From Desulfonatronum sp. SC1 (GTDB lineage: Bacteria > Desulfobacterota > Desulfovibrionia > Desulfovibrionales > Desulfonatronaceae): 64,000 nucleotides of DNA. Below, piece by piece: positions 20,191 through 29,400 of the stretch (the first letter of the stretch is position 1; every line of letters begins with the position of its first letter). The notes beneath the pieces were generated by a model, which did no database searches, had not been told where the DNA came from, and was given only the letters and a program-made list of their open reading frames with translations. The translations under genes and the position numbers were made by a program. Location: assembly GCF_003046795.1 (NCBI RefSeq), contig NZ_PZKN01000017.1, positions 1 through 64,000 of the forward strand. The letters run 5' to 3'.

Positions 20191-20649
20191 ATGAGTGCCG
20201 CGGAACATCAAGCCGCTTCTACAGCCGAAGCCCCCAAGGCCGGTTACAAACCTATCGACGAAGAAGCTTTCGAAATGAAGACCGGTAGCGATTTGGGCAA
20301 GGCCGCCCTGTTCGTCGCCCTTTTGGCCGTCGTCCTGATGGTCATCCTCTATTTCTCCCAGCAACAGAACATCACCGGCGTGGCCAACAAGCTGGATGAA
20401 GTTCAAGGCGTGAAGCAGGAATTGGTCGCTGTTCAGGGCCAGATGGCCGACCTGGAAGGCGAAATGGAAGCCCTGGTTGAAAGTCTGAAGGACCTGCCCA
20501 AGGAAGCCAAGCGCGTGGTCCTCTCCAGCATGCTCACCGAGTCCGCGAACAAGATCAACTACCTGAGCACCCAGGTGGAAACGCAGGCTCAACAGTCCAA
20601 GCTGCAAGAGATTCAGAAAATGCTTGAGGAAGTCCAAGCCGAACTGTAA
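20191..20649 (+). CDS. Membrane-anchored coiled-coil protein, unknown function
   Basis: 152 residues, with AAGGAGG at good spacing. A hydrophilic N-terminus of about 35 residues precedes one membrane helix (about 38-56, ALFVALLAVVLMVILYF). The remaining 95 residues form an almost continuous coiled coil with heptad leucines and valines (ANKLDEVQGVKQELVAVQGQ and onward). Topology and function are unknown; a periplasmic coiled coil is likely because the N-terminus lacks a cleavage site. A strong terminator follows immediately, so it is probably a single-gene transcript or the end of the adk-mqnA run. Confidence 0.7.
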   Translation: MSAAEHQAASTAEAPKAGYKPIDEEAFEMKTGSDLGKAALFVALLAVVLMVILYFSQQQNITGVANKLDEVQGVKQELVAVQGQMADLEGEMEALVESLKDLPKEAKRVVLSSMLTESANKINYLSTQVETQAQQSKLQEIQKMLEEVQAEL

Positions 20650-20714
20650 TCCACCGCTTCGGTGCGGTCATCCCGATGAGCGTCGGCTCGCTTCCGGGAA
20701 TAGACGAAAGAAAA

Positions 20715-20757
20715 CCGGCGAGTCGCAATCTCACCGATTGTGACTCGTCGGCTTTTT
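20715..20757 (+). terminator. Intrinsic terminator after the coiled-coil gene
   Basis: A 16-bp stem with wobble pairs (20715-20730 with 20736-20751), a 5-nt loop and a T run. Confidence 0.85.
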
Positions 20758-20781
20758 GAATACTACAACACCACCAACAAC

Positions 20782-20857
20782 GCCGACGTAGCTCAGTTGG
20801 TAGAGCAGCTGATTCGTAATCAGCAGGCCAGGAGTTCAAATCTCCTCGTCGGCTCCA
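20782..20857 (+). tRNA. tRNA-Thr (anticodon CGT)
   Basis: 76 nt with encoded CCA. Acceptor GCCGACG pairs with CGTCGGC; anticodon arm GCTGA-TTCGTAA-TCAGC gives anticodon CGT, reading ACG. The T-loop TTCAAAT is normal. Confidence 0.96.
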
Positions 20858-20866
20858 GAGAAAATT

Positions 20867-20898
20867 AAGGGTTTACGGTGAAAATCGTAAGCCCTTTT
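20867..20898 (+). terminator. Terminator of tRNA-Thr
   Basis: An 11-bp stem with one G-T pair (20867-20877 with 20886-20896) and a T run. It is almost identical to the hairpin behind tRNA-Lys at 55828-55861. Confidence 0.8.
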
Positions 20899-20899
20899 C

Positions 20900-21170
20900 T
20901 ATTTCCACCTCGCCCCTTCCCATATCTTGCTCTTGCAGTAGGGACCAGTCCGGCCCTGTGTCCCGATCCGCGACATCTTTGTCAGTCTTCACAATGCCCC
21001 CCACGTATCGCGGGTGGAACGACCCTCTGTCGTCCTCCTCAGCGCTCTTGCGAAGCGGAATTGTTGATCAGGCGCGAGGGTAAATTGACACTCCTTGTTT
21101 CTATTGGATATGTATCCACTATGATATCCGCCCGACAGACGAGTTGTTGAGTGCGGAGTAAACTTTAAAC
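20900..21170. other. Intergenic region upstream of the ABC transporter
   Basis: No supported gene. It should contain the promoter of the amino-acid transporter operon, but I see no convincing -35/-10 pair or riboswitch. Confidence 0.4.
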
Positions 21171-21184
21171 GGAGGTGTTTGAGC

Positions 21185-21940
21185 ATGAAAAGATTGTTTG
21201 GATGCGTCGTGGTTGCGCTGTTTCTGACTTGCGGTCTTCTTTCAGGCCCGGCGGCGGCTAAAAAGCTTGTTGTTGCCGTGGATACGGCCTTTGTTCCCTT
21301 CGAATTTCGTGATCCGAAAACAGGTGAGTACACCGGGTTCGACATTGACCTTTGGGCCGCCATCGCCGAGGTGCTCGGTGTGGAATATGAACTGCAGCCA
21401 ATGGATTTCTCGGGGATCGTTCCGGCCCTGCAAACCGGGAGCATTGACGCGGCCTTGGCTGGAATCACCATCACCTCCGCGCGTGAAAAGGTCGTGGATT
21501 TTTCACATCCCTACTACGATAGCGGATTGACTCTGATGGTGCTTGCCGACAATGAGGAAATCAAGGGGCCGGAGGACGTGGCCGGGAAGCGCATCGCGGT
21601 GCGCACCGGAACCACCAGCGACAATCACGCCCCGTCCCTGAACCCGTCGGAGATCATCAAGTTTCCCAACATCGAGCAGGCCTACATGGAGCTGCGGGCT
21701 GGTCGCGTGGACGTGGCCATGCACGACACACCCAACGTATTGTACTACATCCAAACCGCGGGAGAGGGCGCGGTCAAGGCCGTGGGGCCCAGGATGCAGG
21801 CTCAATCCTACGGAATAGGCTTCCCTTTGGGCAGCAAGCTGCGCAACGACGTCAACGTGGCATTTCTGGAACTGGTGGAAAGCGGACGTTATGCGGAAAT
21901 CTATCGGAAATGGTTCGGCCAGGATCCCAGCCCTCGGTAA
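21185..21940 (+). CDS. Amino-acid ABC transporter, periplasmic binding protein
   Basis: 251 residues from ATG 21185, with GGAGGTG upstream. A signal peptide (1-23, ending PAAA) is followed by a solute-binding family 3 protein: KLVVAVDTAFVPFEF, GFDIDLWAAIAE and the ITITSAREKVVDFS block near residue 95-110, which contains the Arg that grips the substrate carboxylate. It resembles GlnH/FliY-type polar amino-acid receptors; glutamine, glutamate or cystine are the likely ligands, which I cannot decide. A hairpin (21958-21993) lies between it and the permease, so the receptor can be made in excess over the membrane parts. Confidence 0.92.
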   Translation: MKRLFGCVVVALFLTCGLLSGPAAAKKLVVAVDTAFVPFEFRDPKTGEYTGFDIDLWAAIAEVLGVEYELQPMDFSGIVPALQTGSIDAALAGITITSAREKVVDFSHPYYDSGLTLMVLADNEEIKGPEDVAGKRIAVRTGTTSDNHAPSLNPSEIIKFPNIEQAYMELRAGRVDVAMHDTPNVLYYIQTAGEGAVKAVGPRMQAQSYGIGFPLGSKLRNDVNVAFLELVESGRYAEIYRKWFGQDPSPR

Positions 21941-21957
21941 TCGATTGGCACGCTGAT

Positions 21958-21993
21958 AAGGGGCGCGATTCCATTCCGGAACCGCCCCCTTTT
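21958..21993 (+). terminator. Attenuating hairpin between receptor and permease genes
   Basis: AAGGGGCG (21958-21965) pairs with CGCCCCCTT, followed by Ts. Its position behind the receptor gene is typical of partial terminators in ABC-importer operons. Confidence 0.65.
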
Positions 21994-22075
21994 GCGCGGA
22001 CCTCGCCATCACTTTGATCCTCCCTGATGGGCTCTACAGCGCCTGCCGAAATCTTTAACCAGCGGGAAGCATTCA

Positions 22076-22732
22076 ATGGAATTTCAATACGACGTGGTCC
22101 TCAACTCCATGCCTCAGTTGATGAAGGGCGTGAAGCTGACAATCGAGATCACATTTTATGGCTTGATCGGGGGGACCCTGCTCGGGGTGCTCATCGGCCT
22201 GTTGCAGGCTTACAAGGTTCCGGTGTTGAACTGGATCGCCTTCACCTACGTGGCATTTATCCGCGGAACGCCCATCGTGGTTCAGGCCATGTTCGTCTAT
22301 TTCGCCCTGCCTCTGGCCCTGGGAATCCGCATGAACGCCTTGAACGCGGCGATCATGGTGCTTTCCGTCAACGCCGGAGCCTATATTGCGGAGATCGTTC
22401 GCGGGGCCGTGCTCTCCATCAACAAGGGCTTGGTGGACGCCGGCCTTGCACTGGGGCTGTCCAGGCTGCAAGTCATCACGTCCGTGGTCGGTCCTTTAGC
22501 CTTCCGACGAATGATTCCTCCGTTGGGCAACCAGTTCATCATCAGTCTCAAGGACACCTCTTTATTCATCGTCATCGGCGTGGGCGAACTGACCCGGCAG
22601 GGGCAGGAGATCATGGCCTCCACCTTTCGGGCCTTGGAAGTATGGACCGCGGTGGCCATCCTGTACATGGTGATGACGACAATCTTGGCGCTGTCCCTAC
22701 GCCTGCTGGAACGAAGGATGAAAATCCTATGA
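22076..22732 (+). CDS. Amino-acid ABC transporter, permease
   Basis: 218 residues with about five membrane helices. The polar amino-acid permease (HEQRO/GlnP) pattern is plain: MPQLMKGVKLTIEITFYG at the start, FIRGTPIVVQ near residue 62, and the EAA-loop region around ALGLSRLQVITSVVGPLAFR (121-140) that contacts the ATPase. Start ATG 22076 follows GCGGGAAG. It ends in an ATGA overlap with the ATPase gene, so the two are translationally coupled. With the receptor it forms an importer for a polar amino acid; a homodimeric permease is implied because only one permease gene is present. Confidence 0.93.
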   Translation: MEFQYDVVLNSMPQLMKGVKLTIEITFYGLIGGTLLGVLIGLLQAYKVPVLNWIAFTYVAFIRGTPIVVQAMFVYFALPLALGIRMNALNAAIMVLSVNAGAYIAEIVRGAVLSINKGLVDAGLALGLSRLQVITSVVGPLAFRRMIPPLGNQFIISLKDTSLFIVIGVGELTRQGQEIMASTFRALEVWTAVAILYMVMTTILALSLRLLERRMKIL

Positions 22733-23457
22733 GCATGGTCGAATGCAGGAAGGTCTGCAAAAGTTTCGGCAAGGTGACGGTATTGCGGGACATCGACCTG
22801 ACCATCGATCAAGGTGAAGTGGTGGTGGTCATCGGTCCTTCGGGCTCGGGCAAATCCACCTTGCTGCGCTGCATCAACGTGTTGGAAAAGATCACCTCCG
22901 GAGAACTGCTGGTGGACGGCAAAAGCGTCGCGGATTCCAGGACCGACGTTCGGTTGATCCGGCTGGAGGCGGGCATGGTCTTTCAGCAGTTCAATCTTTT
23001 TCCTCAGATGACGGCCATGGAAAACGTGGCTTTCGGACCGCGCAAGGTGCGCGGCTTGTCTCGAGCCGAAGCTCGGGAACTAGCCGCCGAATTGTTGCGC
23101 AAAGTGGGCCTGGAGGAACGTGGCAACCACTATCCGTCGCAGCTTTCGGGCGGACAGCAGCAACGCGTGGCCATTGCCCGCGCATTGGCGGTGAAGCCCA
23201 AGCTGATGCTTTTTGACGAACCCACCTCGGCTCTGGATCCGGAATTAAAAGGAGAGGTGCTCGCCGTGATGCGCTCTCTGGCCGAGGAGGGCATGACCAT
23301 GGTCATCGTTTCCCACGAAATGAATTTCGCCGTCAACGTAGGCACCCGACTCATCTTTATGGACGAAGGCCGGATCATCCACGACGGGCCGCCCAAGGTT
23401 CTGTACGAGGCCCCTCCCTCGGAACGATTACGGGACTTTTTGCGACATATTCAGTAA
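22729..23457 (+). CDS. Amino-acid ABC transporter, ATPase
   Basis: 242 residues from ATG 22729, inside the ATGA overlap with the permease; the open frame extends far upstream but only over the permease gene. Walker A GPSGSGKST (37-45), Q-loop FQQFNLFP, signature LSGGQQQRV, Walker B LMLFDEPTSALD and the H-loop VSHEM are all present and intact. It belongs to the GlnQ/HisP group and powers the importer encoded by the two genes before it. Confidence 0.95.
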   Translation: MSMVECRKVCKSFGKVTVLRDIDLTIDQGEVVVVIGPSGSGKSTLLRCINVLEKITSGELLVDGKSVADSRTDVRLIRLEAGMVFQQFNLFPQMTAMENVAFGPRKVRGLSRAEARELAAELLRKVGLEERGNHYPSQLSGGQQQRVAIARALAVKPKLMLFDEPTSALDPELKGEVLAVMRSLAEEGMTMVIVSHEMNFAVNVGTRLIFMDEGRIIHDGPPKVLYEAPPSERLRDFLRHIQ

Positions 23458-23524
23458 GTTGCCAAGTCTCCAAATGGTCAAAAACCACGGATTCAGCTGG
23501 TTTGTCGAAACTTTCCGCGGTGCG

Positions 23525-24484
23525 TCAACCCGTGCCTGGCAGCAAGTTCGCCAAAGGATAGGTTTGGGAATAGAGGATGTCGCCGATCCGACTGACGATT
23601 TCTATGCGCATGGCGGACATCTCGCCGATGGAATAACCCGCCGGCAGGAGCAGTGGTGAGTGGACTTCACGGAAAAATTGAATCCTGAACCGCAAGGCGC
23701 GCTGACCTCCTTCAGCCTGGACGACTTGGTCATTCCTGGCAATAAAAGAGACCACGATCCGGCCGGCAATGGTCGTGCCGGAACGGTTGTGCAGATCGAA
23801 GCGGAGTTCCATGTTGTCGTCACCCAGGGATAACTGGACATTGTCCGCTTCGGCCAGATGGGTGGCAGGCCCGTCGGGCATCTTTGGCTCAGGAGAGGAA
23901 GCCTCGACCGTCCCGTCCGGCTCATGGCCCTCGGCCAGTTCGTGATCCGGAGAGCTGATATCACCTGCGGCAATGGGCTTCGCCACCGAGTGCGCCGGGT
24001 TTTGATTGAGGAAAGAATCGGCAACCGTATCCCGGAGTTCTCGGCTTTCCGCCGATTCTATATCCGAGGCGACGTATTTCAACTCGGAGGTCGGAATGGA
24101 GGACGAGAATCCGTCGCTTACGGGGGGGAGTAGGGCAGACAGCAAGCCGATGTCCATTCCCACGTCGTTGATTCTGGCGGGTGTAGGCAGGCGCAAGGTA
24201 TCCCTGGCTTGGTGCTGATCGTAATCGAGGAAAATCTGTTCGAACATCAAGAGACGGTCCAGTCTGGGCTGCATGTCCGAGATTTTGGATTGCATAACGT
24301 GATTCTCGGAGGAAATCCGGGTAAGCTTGTTCCAGAAGAAGAAACTCCCGAAAAGTCCTGTTCCGGATGTCAGAAACAACGCCAGGATGGCGTACAGACC
24401 GATTCTGAGCCAGGCCGTCCGGACGCGGCATCGCCATGTCCACCCATCGTCGTGCATCAGGATTACATTCAAGCCTTTACTCAT
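23525..24484 (-). CDS. Membrane-anchored protein, unknown function
   Basis: 319 residues from ATG 24484, preceded by GGAGG; a longer start at 24547 is less likely. A single membrane helix (about 25-47, IGLYAILALFLTSGTGLFGSFFFW) follows a short cytoplasmic N-terminus, and a short coiled coil (about 48-80) comes next. This N-terminal layout recalls membrane-bound M23-type cell-wall proteins, but no peptidase domain follows. The middle is low-complexity and acidic; residues about 210-310 look like a compact beta-rich domain (LSLGDDNMELRFDLHNRSG). It converges with the ABC operon. I do not recognise the family. Confidence 0.65.
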   Translation of the reverse strand: MSKGLNVILMHDDGWTWRCRVRTAWLRIGLYAILALFLTSGTGLFGSFFFWNKLTRISSENHVMQSKISDMQPRLDRLLMFEQIFLDYDQHQARDTLRLPTPARINDVGMDIGLLSALLPPVSDGFSSSIPTSELKYVASDIESAESRELRDTVADSFLNQNPAHSVAKPIAAGDISSPDHELAEGHEPDGTVEASSPEPKMPDGPATHLAEADNVQLSLGDDNMELRFDLHNRSGTTIAGRIVVSFIARNDQVVQAEGGQRALRFRIQFFREVHSPLLLPAGYSIGEMSAMRIEIVSRIGDILYSQTYPLANLLPGTG

Positions 24485-24594
24485 ACCAGCCTCCACAAGG
24501 ATCTCGAAAATCGTTACTTTGGAGCGTAGGTTTGGGGCAATGGGCATCCCTCTGTGTTATTGAGGGGGAGCGCGCGCGTGCATTTGAACTTATG

Positions 24595-24643
24595 GCCCGG
24601 ATCGCCAGAAGGACGGGAAGGTTCATGATCTGGCGATCCGGGC
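24595..24643. repeat. 14-bp perfect inverted repeat
   Basis: GCCCGGATCGCCAG (24595-24608) and its exact complement (24630-24643) are separated by 21 bases. No T run follows on either strand, so it is not a standard terminator. Confidence 0.6.
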
Positions 24644-24881
24644 TCCTTGCGTGCAATAACCGGGGCTGGCGGGCTTAGAAGGAATGAGGGCATGGGCAGT
24701 GCCCGGCGCGGGTGGACGGAGAGAGCAGGGAGGAGAAGATGCGCATTCGTTCTTAAGCGCCCGAGTTTCCCGGCTATGCTTACCTTACACATAACCATTA
24801 TATCGCGGCGTTGTCTGTCAGCCTTGAGGTTGATTTTTTCTGTAAGCCAGGCCTACAAAAGCTCTGTCCTGTAGACCTCTT

Positions 24882-25009
24882 GGCAGTCCGTTGAAGAACT
24901 CCCAATTGCTGCGTTGCCGCAAAAAGTTCAAACTCTCGCGGATGAATAAATACGCTTCGACCTTGAACTTTTCTTGCTCCTTGCACTTGGGGTTTTTGAA
25001 CGGACTGCC
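24882..25009. repeat. MITE-like 128-bp element with nested inverted repeats
   Basis: Terminal arms GGCAGTCCGTT (24882-24892) and AACGGACTGCC (24999-25009) are perfect 11-bp complements, and imperfect pairing continues inward. An inner pair (AAAAAGTTCAA near 24924 with TTGAACTTTT near 24963) forms a second stem. There is no coding frame. The whole could fold as one long hairpin. It lies just upstream of the ribosome-binding site of the response regulator gene. I recall similar intergenic repeats in deltaproteobacterial genomes, but cannot verify copies here: only one is in the window. Confidence 0.6.
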
Positions 25010-25061
25010 GGATAAGAATTTTTCAACAATCAGCTAATCCTCTTCAGGAAGGAGAAGCCGC

Positions 25062-25703
25062 ATGACGCCTCGGAACATCTACGTCGTGGACGACCATCCC
25101 CTGATTCGCAAGGGCCTGTGCCATGCCATCAACGCCGAAGCTGATCTTCGTGTTTGTGGCGAGTCTGCTTCGTGCCGGGAAACGTTGCATGACCTGCAAA
25201 CCCAGACACCGGATGTGCTGGTTTTGGACCTGAGCCTCTCCGATGGCAATGGGTGGCGGCTTATGCAGCAGCTTCGCGCTCAGGGTAATCTGCCCCCGAC
25301 GCTGATTCTTTCCGTATGCGATGAGGAAATTTATGCTAAGCGTCTGCTTCAGGACGGTGCCCGCGGCTACTTGATGAAAGACGAACCCATTCCCGCTGTT
25401 CTGGCCGCGATCCGGAAAATTCTCGCCGGCCACCTTGCGTTCAGCGACCACATGGTCGCCCGAATGCTGCAACCTGAAAACGCCCCATCAGTTCAGCTCA
25501 TGGATCATCTCAGCAACCGAGAACTGCAGGTCTATGGCCTGCTGGGCCAGGAAATGGGCAATAAAGCCATTGCCGCGCGGCTGGGCATTAGTCCCAAAAC
25601 CATCGGCACCTACAAATCGAGACTTAGGGTAAAACTTGACCTGCGCACGACGCACGATCTCTTGGAACATGCCCGTGGCGGATATTTGGGTGACCAGGTT
25701 TGA
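25062..25703 (+). CDS. NarL/FixJ-family response regulator, orphan
   Basis: 213 residues with an AGGAAGGAG site. Receiver domain 1-120: acidic pair Asp10/Asp11, phosphoacceptor Asp56 (VLVLDLSLSDGNG) and Lys106. LuxR-type helix-turn-helix about 148-205 (LSNRELQVYGLLGQ, then NKAIAARLGISPKTIGTYKS). It activates or represses promoters after phosphorylation. No histidine kinase is adjacent. It converges with the type VI secretion genes 80 bases away; whether it controls them cannot be told from the sequence. A MITE-like repeat occupies the region where its promoter would be expected. Confidence 0.92.
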   Translation: MTPRNIYVVDDHPLIRKGLCHAINAEADLRVCGESASCRETLHDLQTQTPDVLVLDLSLSDGNGWRLMQQLRAQGNLPPTLILSVCDEEIYAKRLLQDGARGYLMKDEPIPAVLAAIRKILAGHLAFSDHMVARMLQPENAPSVQLMDHLSNRELQVYGLLGQEMGNKAIAARLGISPKTIGTYKSRLRVKLDLRTTHDLLEHARGGYLGDQV

Positions 25704-25784
25704 TCAGGAACGCGAACCTTGTCGGGAGCCGGTTGGCGCTACCTCTCCTCGCTGCTTGATAGCGATGAAAGGAGCTTCCTTGGT

Positions 25785-26483
25785 TCAGCCGTCCGCGTCT
25801 GGCCTGACGATGGTCACGGTCAGGTCTTTGTTGTGGAGGACAAGATCTGGAGAATGCGCGGGATGGGGTAGATCCCCGTTGCGGTAGTGGAAGACGATGC
25901 GCAGATAGCCGTCGTGTTCACCGAGAACAACTTGGCGGATGAACCCGTTGGATATGGCATTGTTGAAACGGGCCGTGTTGCGCCATTCTCCCGGAATATC
26001 CACGACCCATCGGGCCGGTTCGCCGATAAAAAAGTATTTTGGCTTGGGTACGGGGCGGTCGGCACGGAAAACGGCTTGAAAGCCTTTTTCGACCGGGCTG
26101 AAGGAGTGGGACAGGAGCCTACCCGGCCCGTTCGGCTGGGCTGGCGGTGGCGAAGGGACCGGAAGATCCGGAAGGGTGGCGGTTGTTGGAGGAGGTTGAA
26201 CCGGGGATCGAAAGACCGGGGATGCGTCGGGTCGGACTGTTGTTGCTTGCCCGGTTAAGTCTATAGTTGCGTTGTGCTCGGATTCAGAGATGTCGCTTTT
26301 ATCTCCCCAGCGGGTAATGAGTCGCTGGACTTCGTCCTTCAGCGTCACCTGACTTTCCGGATTGAACAGCGCGACGACCAGTCCCACGTCCCGGCCCACG
26401 GCCAGGGAAAAGAAGGTCATGGCGCAGAAGGCGAAGGCGATCAGCATCAGCCAGGGCGCTCGGGACGAATGCAGGACGCTCAT
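25785..26483 (-). CDS. AMIN-domain protein at the end of the T6SS operon
   Basis: 232 residues. One N-terminal membrane helix (about 11-31), a Pro/Thr-rich linker (about 85-120), then a C-terminal AMIN-like domain (about 125-230, with RWVVDIPGEWRN and GYLRIVFHYRN). AMIN domains bind or localise to cell wall and pole structures in amidases and secretins. It overlaps the tssM stop by four bases (ATGA), so it is translated with tssM. Because TssL here lacks a peptidoglycan-binding extension, this protein may anchor the membrane complex to the wall; that role is inference. Confidence 0.75.
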   Translation of the reverse strand: MSVLHSSRAPWLMLIAFAFCAMTFFSLAVGRDVGLVVALFNPESQVTLKDEVQRLITRWGDKSDISESEHNATIDLTGQATTVRPDASPVFRSPVQPPPTTATLPDLPVPSPPPAQPNGPGRLLSHSFSPVEKGFQAVFRADRPVPKPKYFFIGEPARWVVDIPGEWRNTARFNNAISNGFIRQVVLGEHDGYLRIVFHYRNGDLPHPAHSPDLVLHNKDLTVTIVRPDADG

Positions 26484-29400
26484 TGTCCACCTCCCGCCGG
26501 AGGCGCGGCCAGTTCGGTCGGATCAGCCGGAGCCCCGGGTTGGCGAGCCGGAGGTGAGGACGCTCCATTGCCCGCGGGCGGCTTCGCGGCCGCGGGAGGA
26601 GCCTGGGGAGAGGCCTGAGAAGAGGTAAGGGGAGAAGCTTGAGGCGCGGGCTGGCTCACGGAGCCCGTCCCGGCCTGTCCGGTCCCGGCCACGGCCTCCG
26701 GACGCAGCCCGCCGGCCCCGAGACCGGCGTAGCAGTAGGCGGGCTGATTGGGCACCCGCAAGGGCGGCAGGTCCTGGATGGCCAGGATCGGGTCCACGTT
26801 GCGCATGGTGTAGTTGACCTGTATCCGGCTTACGCCCAGCCCTTCCAGGATGCTTTTCTGCTGGGGAAAGTCGTCCGGAGCGTAAACCTTGCGACCGGCC
26901 CGGAAATCGCGCAGAAAATCCCGGAACCCCCACTCTCCTGCCCAGGTTTGGGACAAGGTGGCTTCGCGGAAGTAGATCCGCAGGTTCACGTCGTCGCAGG
27001 TGGCTGGTTCCCAAGCAAAATCCAGCGAGTTCGGGAAGTTGAAGTTCTCCAAAGTCTGGGGCTGGGCCGCGCATTGCAGAGTCAGCGTGGTCTGGTAGGG
27101 CTCGCTTTTGGCTTCCGCGTTCACGTTGGTGGGCAAGGTGGTGACGGGCACGATGTACTTGGGCTGGAGTTGTTGCCGACGCACCGAGCCCTGATCCAGA
27201 AATGTCAGGAAGCCCTGACGGAACGGGAAGGGGATATCCAGCCACGTAGCAGGTTCCCAGCCGTCCTGGGTCCGCCGCAGATAGGGCTTGGCCGGTCCGG
27301 TCAGGAACGGGGGGACCACGCCTTGATCTCCAAAAAGGGTGGTCCAGAGTTCCCGTGAGGGGATGTTCGCGGTCTCGGCCAGAACCTGGGACTCCCAAAG
27401 GTCGTTCACGGCGCAGGCCGTCTCGTAGGTGATCATGGTGACCAAAAACAGCAATGGGCCTTCCACGAACCTCCAGAAGTCCCTCCAACCGGCGGCCTGG
27501 CCTTTGACCAGCAGGTGCGAGATGGTGTTCACCGCCGCCAAGGCGATATCTTCGGCTGACTGGGCGTCGCCGACCATTCCGTAATCCTGGGAAGCATAAC
27601 GGTAGGCCGCGTCCATGGACGTTGTGACCTTCTGGAGGGCCTTGAGCTGCTCCATGTACGTCTGGAAATGCTCCACCGCCGCGAGACTGTCCTCCAGGTT
27701 GAACACCCGGGCCTCGAGTTGCTTGAGTTTTTCAGAAATACGCGTATCCAGGCTGGCCCCCAACTGCTTGGCCCGATAGTTTTCGATCAGGAAATCAAAC
27801 TCCCGGAAAAACCGGTTGATCGGGGCGGGGTCGAAGCGGATGCCTTCGATGGTCGCGTGTTCATCCCGCAATCGCGTGATCAGATTGAAGTAGGGGTTGT
27901 CCAGGGTGGCCATGCTGACGCTGGTTTTCAGCCAGTCGTCCCGGGTTACCAGCTTGTCCATGCCCAGGTCGAAATGAGTGTGGAACTGGTCCCACTGATC
28001 AGCAAATTGGTTGGCGTACCAGAGCCAGAAGGCCTGCTTGCGTTTGTTGAAGGCTTCCGGGTCGGCGGACGTCAGGGCAACCTGCTCCAGGAGCTTCCGG
28101 ATTTCCTCCTTGCCTTGCCGCGTGTACGCACGGGATACCCGCGGTTCGCCATGGACTTGTCCCAGGCCGATCCAGAAGTCGTTCAGGGTCACGTCGTGCA
28201 GGTTGGGCCGGGCTGCGGCCCAGTCCGACAGCCAGTGCAGATCCTGGCCTTCGATTTCGATGATCCGGTTGGCCCACATCTGCATTTCCCGGCGCTCCCG
28301 GCTCAGAATGCCCACGTCCCCCTCCCAGGTTGCGTAGGAGCGGTACATGTCCGGAAAAAAAGCGGCCACGTAGGGCAGTCTTCCGCCAAAGGCCAGAGCC
28401 AGGGCCTGAATCGGGCCATCCTGTCCGGGCTGGTCCGAGCGGGGCTTGCCTGCTTCCCGGGCCTTGAGGGTGTCGATCCGCCAGACCAGATACTCCAGGT
28501 AGGGGGCGAGGACGTCCTCCTGGTCATGGACGCCCAGATTGACGAATTTCTGGCCCATGGCCTCGTCCGTGGGCGTGAGGATATAGTCGCGAAACCAGGC
28601 ATTGTAGGTGCTCTTCAGGCCCGTAAGGGCCGACTGCCCCTGGTAGAAGCCCATCCTGGGCCAAAAACCGGCATGCAGATCCCGTTGCATCCCGGCGATG
28701 CGATCCCGCATCAACCCCACGGAGACCATGTCTTGAGCCAGGTCCGCGCCCATGGTCGGTGACTTGGGAAAGGTCTCGTACACGGGCTGCATGGCCTTGC
28801 GGATCTGGACGTAGGACAGGCTGGACAGGCCGACGAGCGTGAGCAGCAAGAGCATCCAGGCCCCCAGGGCCAGGTTGGTGGTGGCCGTGCGCCAGGACAA
28901 ATACTCGCCCAGCATCCGAAAGCCGAAGCGGTCCTTGGGCAGGATGGCCGAGAAAAAATCGTGCAGAAACAGTCCCAGGCCCGTATCCGGCAGCCGCCAC
29001 TGGCGGTCCTTGAAGCTCTCCAGGGAGCCCAGCACGCCGGAGCGCGTCAGGCCGGACTGTCGGCCGCTGGAAATGAACAGGCCGCGAAAAAAAGGGGTTT
29101 CTTGGTAGGGATTCTCGTGGAACGCGCCTTGGATGAAGGCCTGAACCCGGGGTGTCAACCGCTCGAACTCGTCCGGAAACAGCGCGGCCCGGCCCCCGGA
29201 AGAACCGGCGCTTCCGGCCAGCACCAATCGGAGATCCTTGAGTTTGCGGGCGATGTGGCCCATGGCCTCGCCCAGAAATTCTTCCGGGGCTCGCTTTTCG
29301 AAGTCGTTGAGCAGCCCCATGGCCTGACCGCGCCGATCCTCCGGGAGCAGGTCGGCCAGGGCCGTCATGCCCATGACCAAGTCCAGCTTGGTCACCAGCA

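Noticed and set aside
22027-22728. Upstream extension of the ABC ATPase frame
   Set aside because: It reads through the permease gene in another frame; the ATPase starts at the ATGA overlap at 22729.
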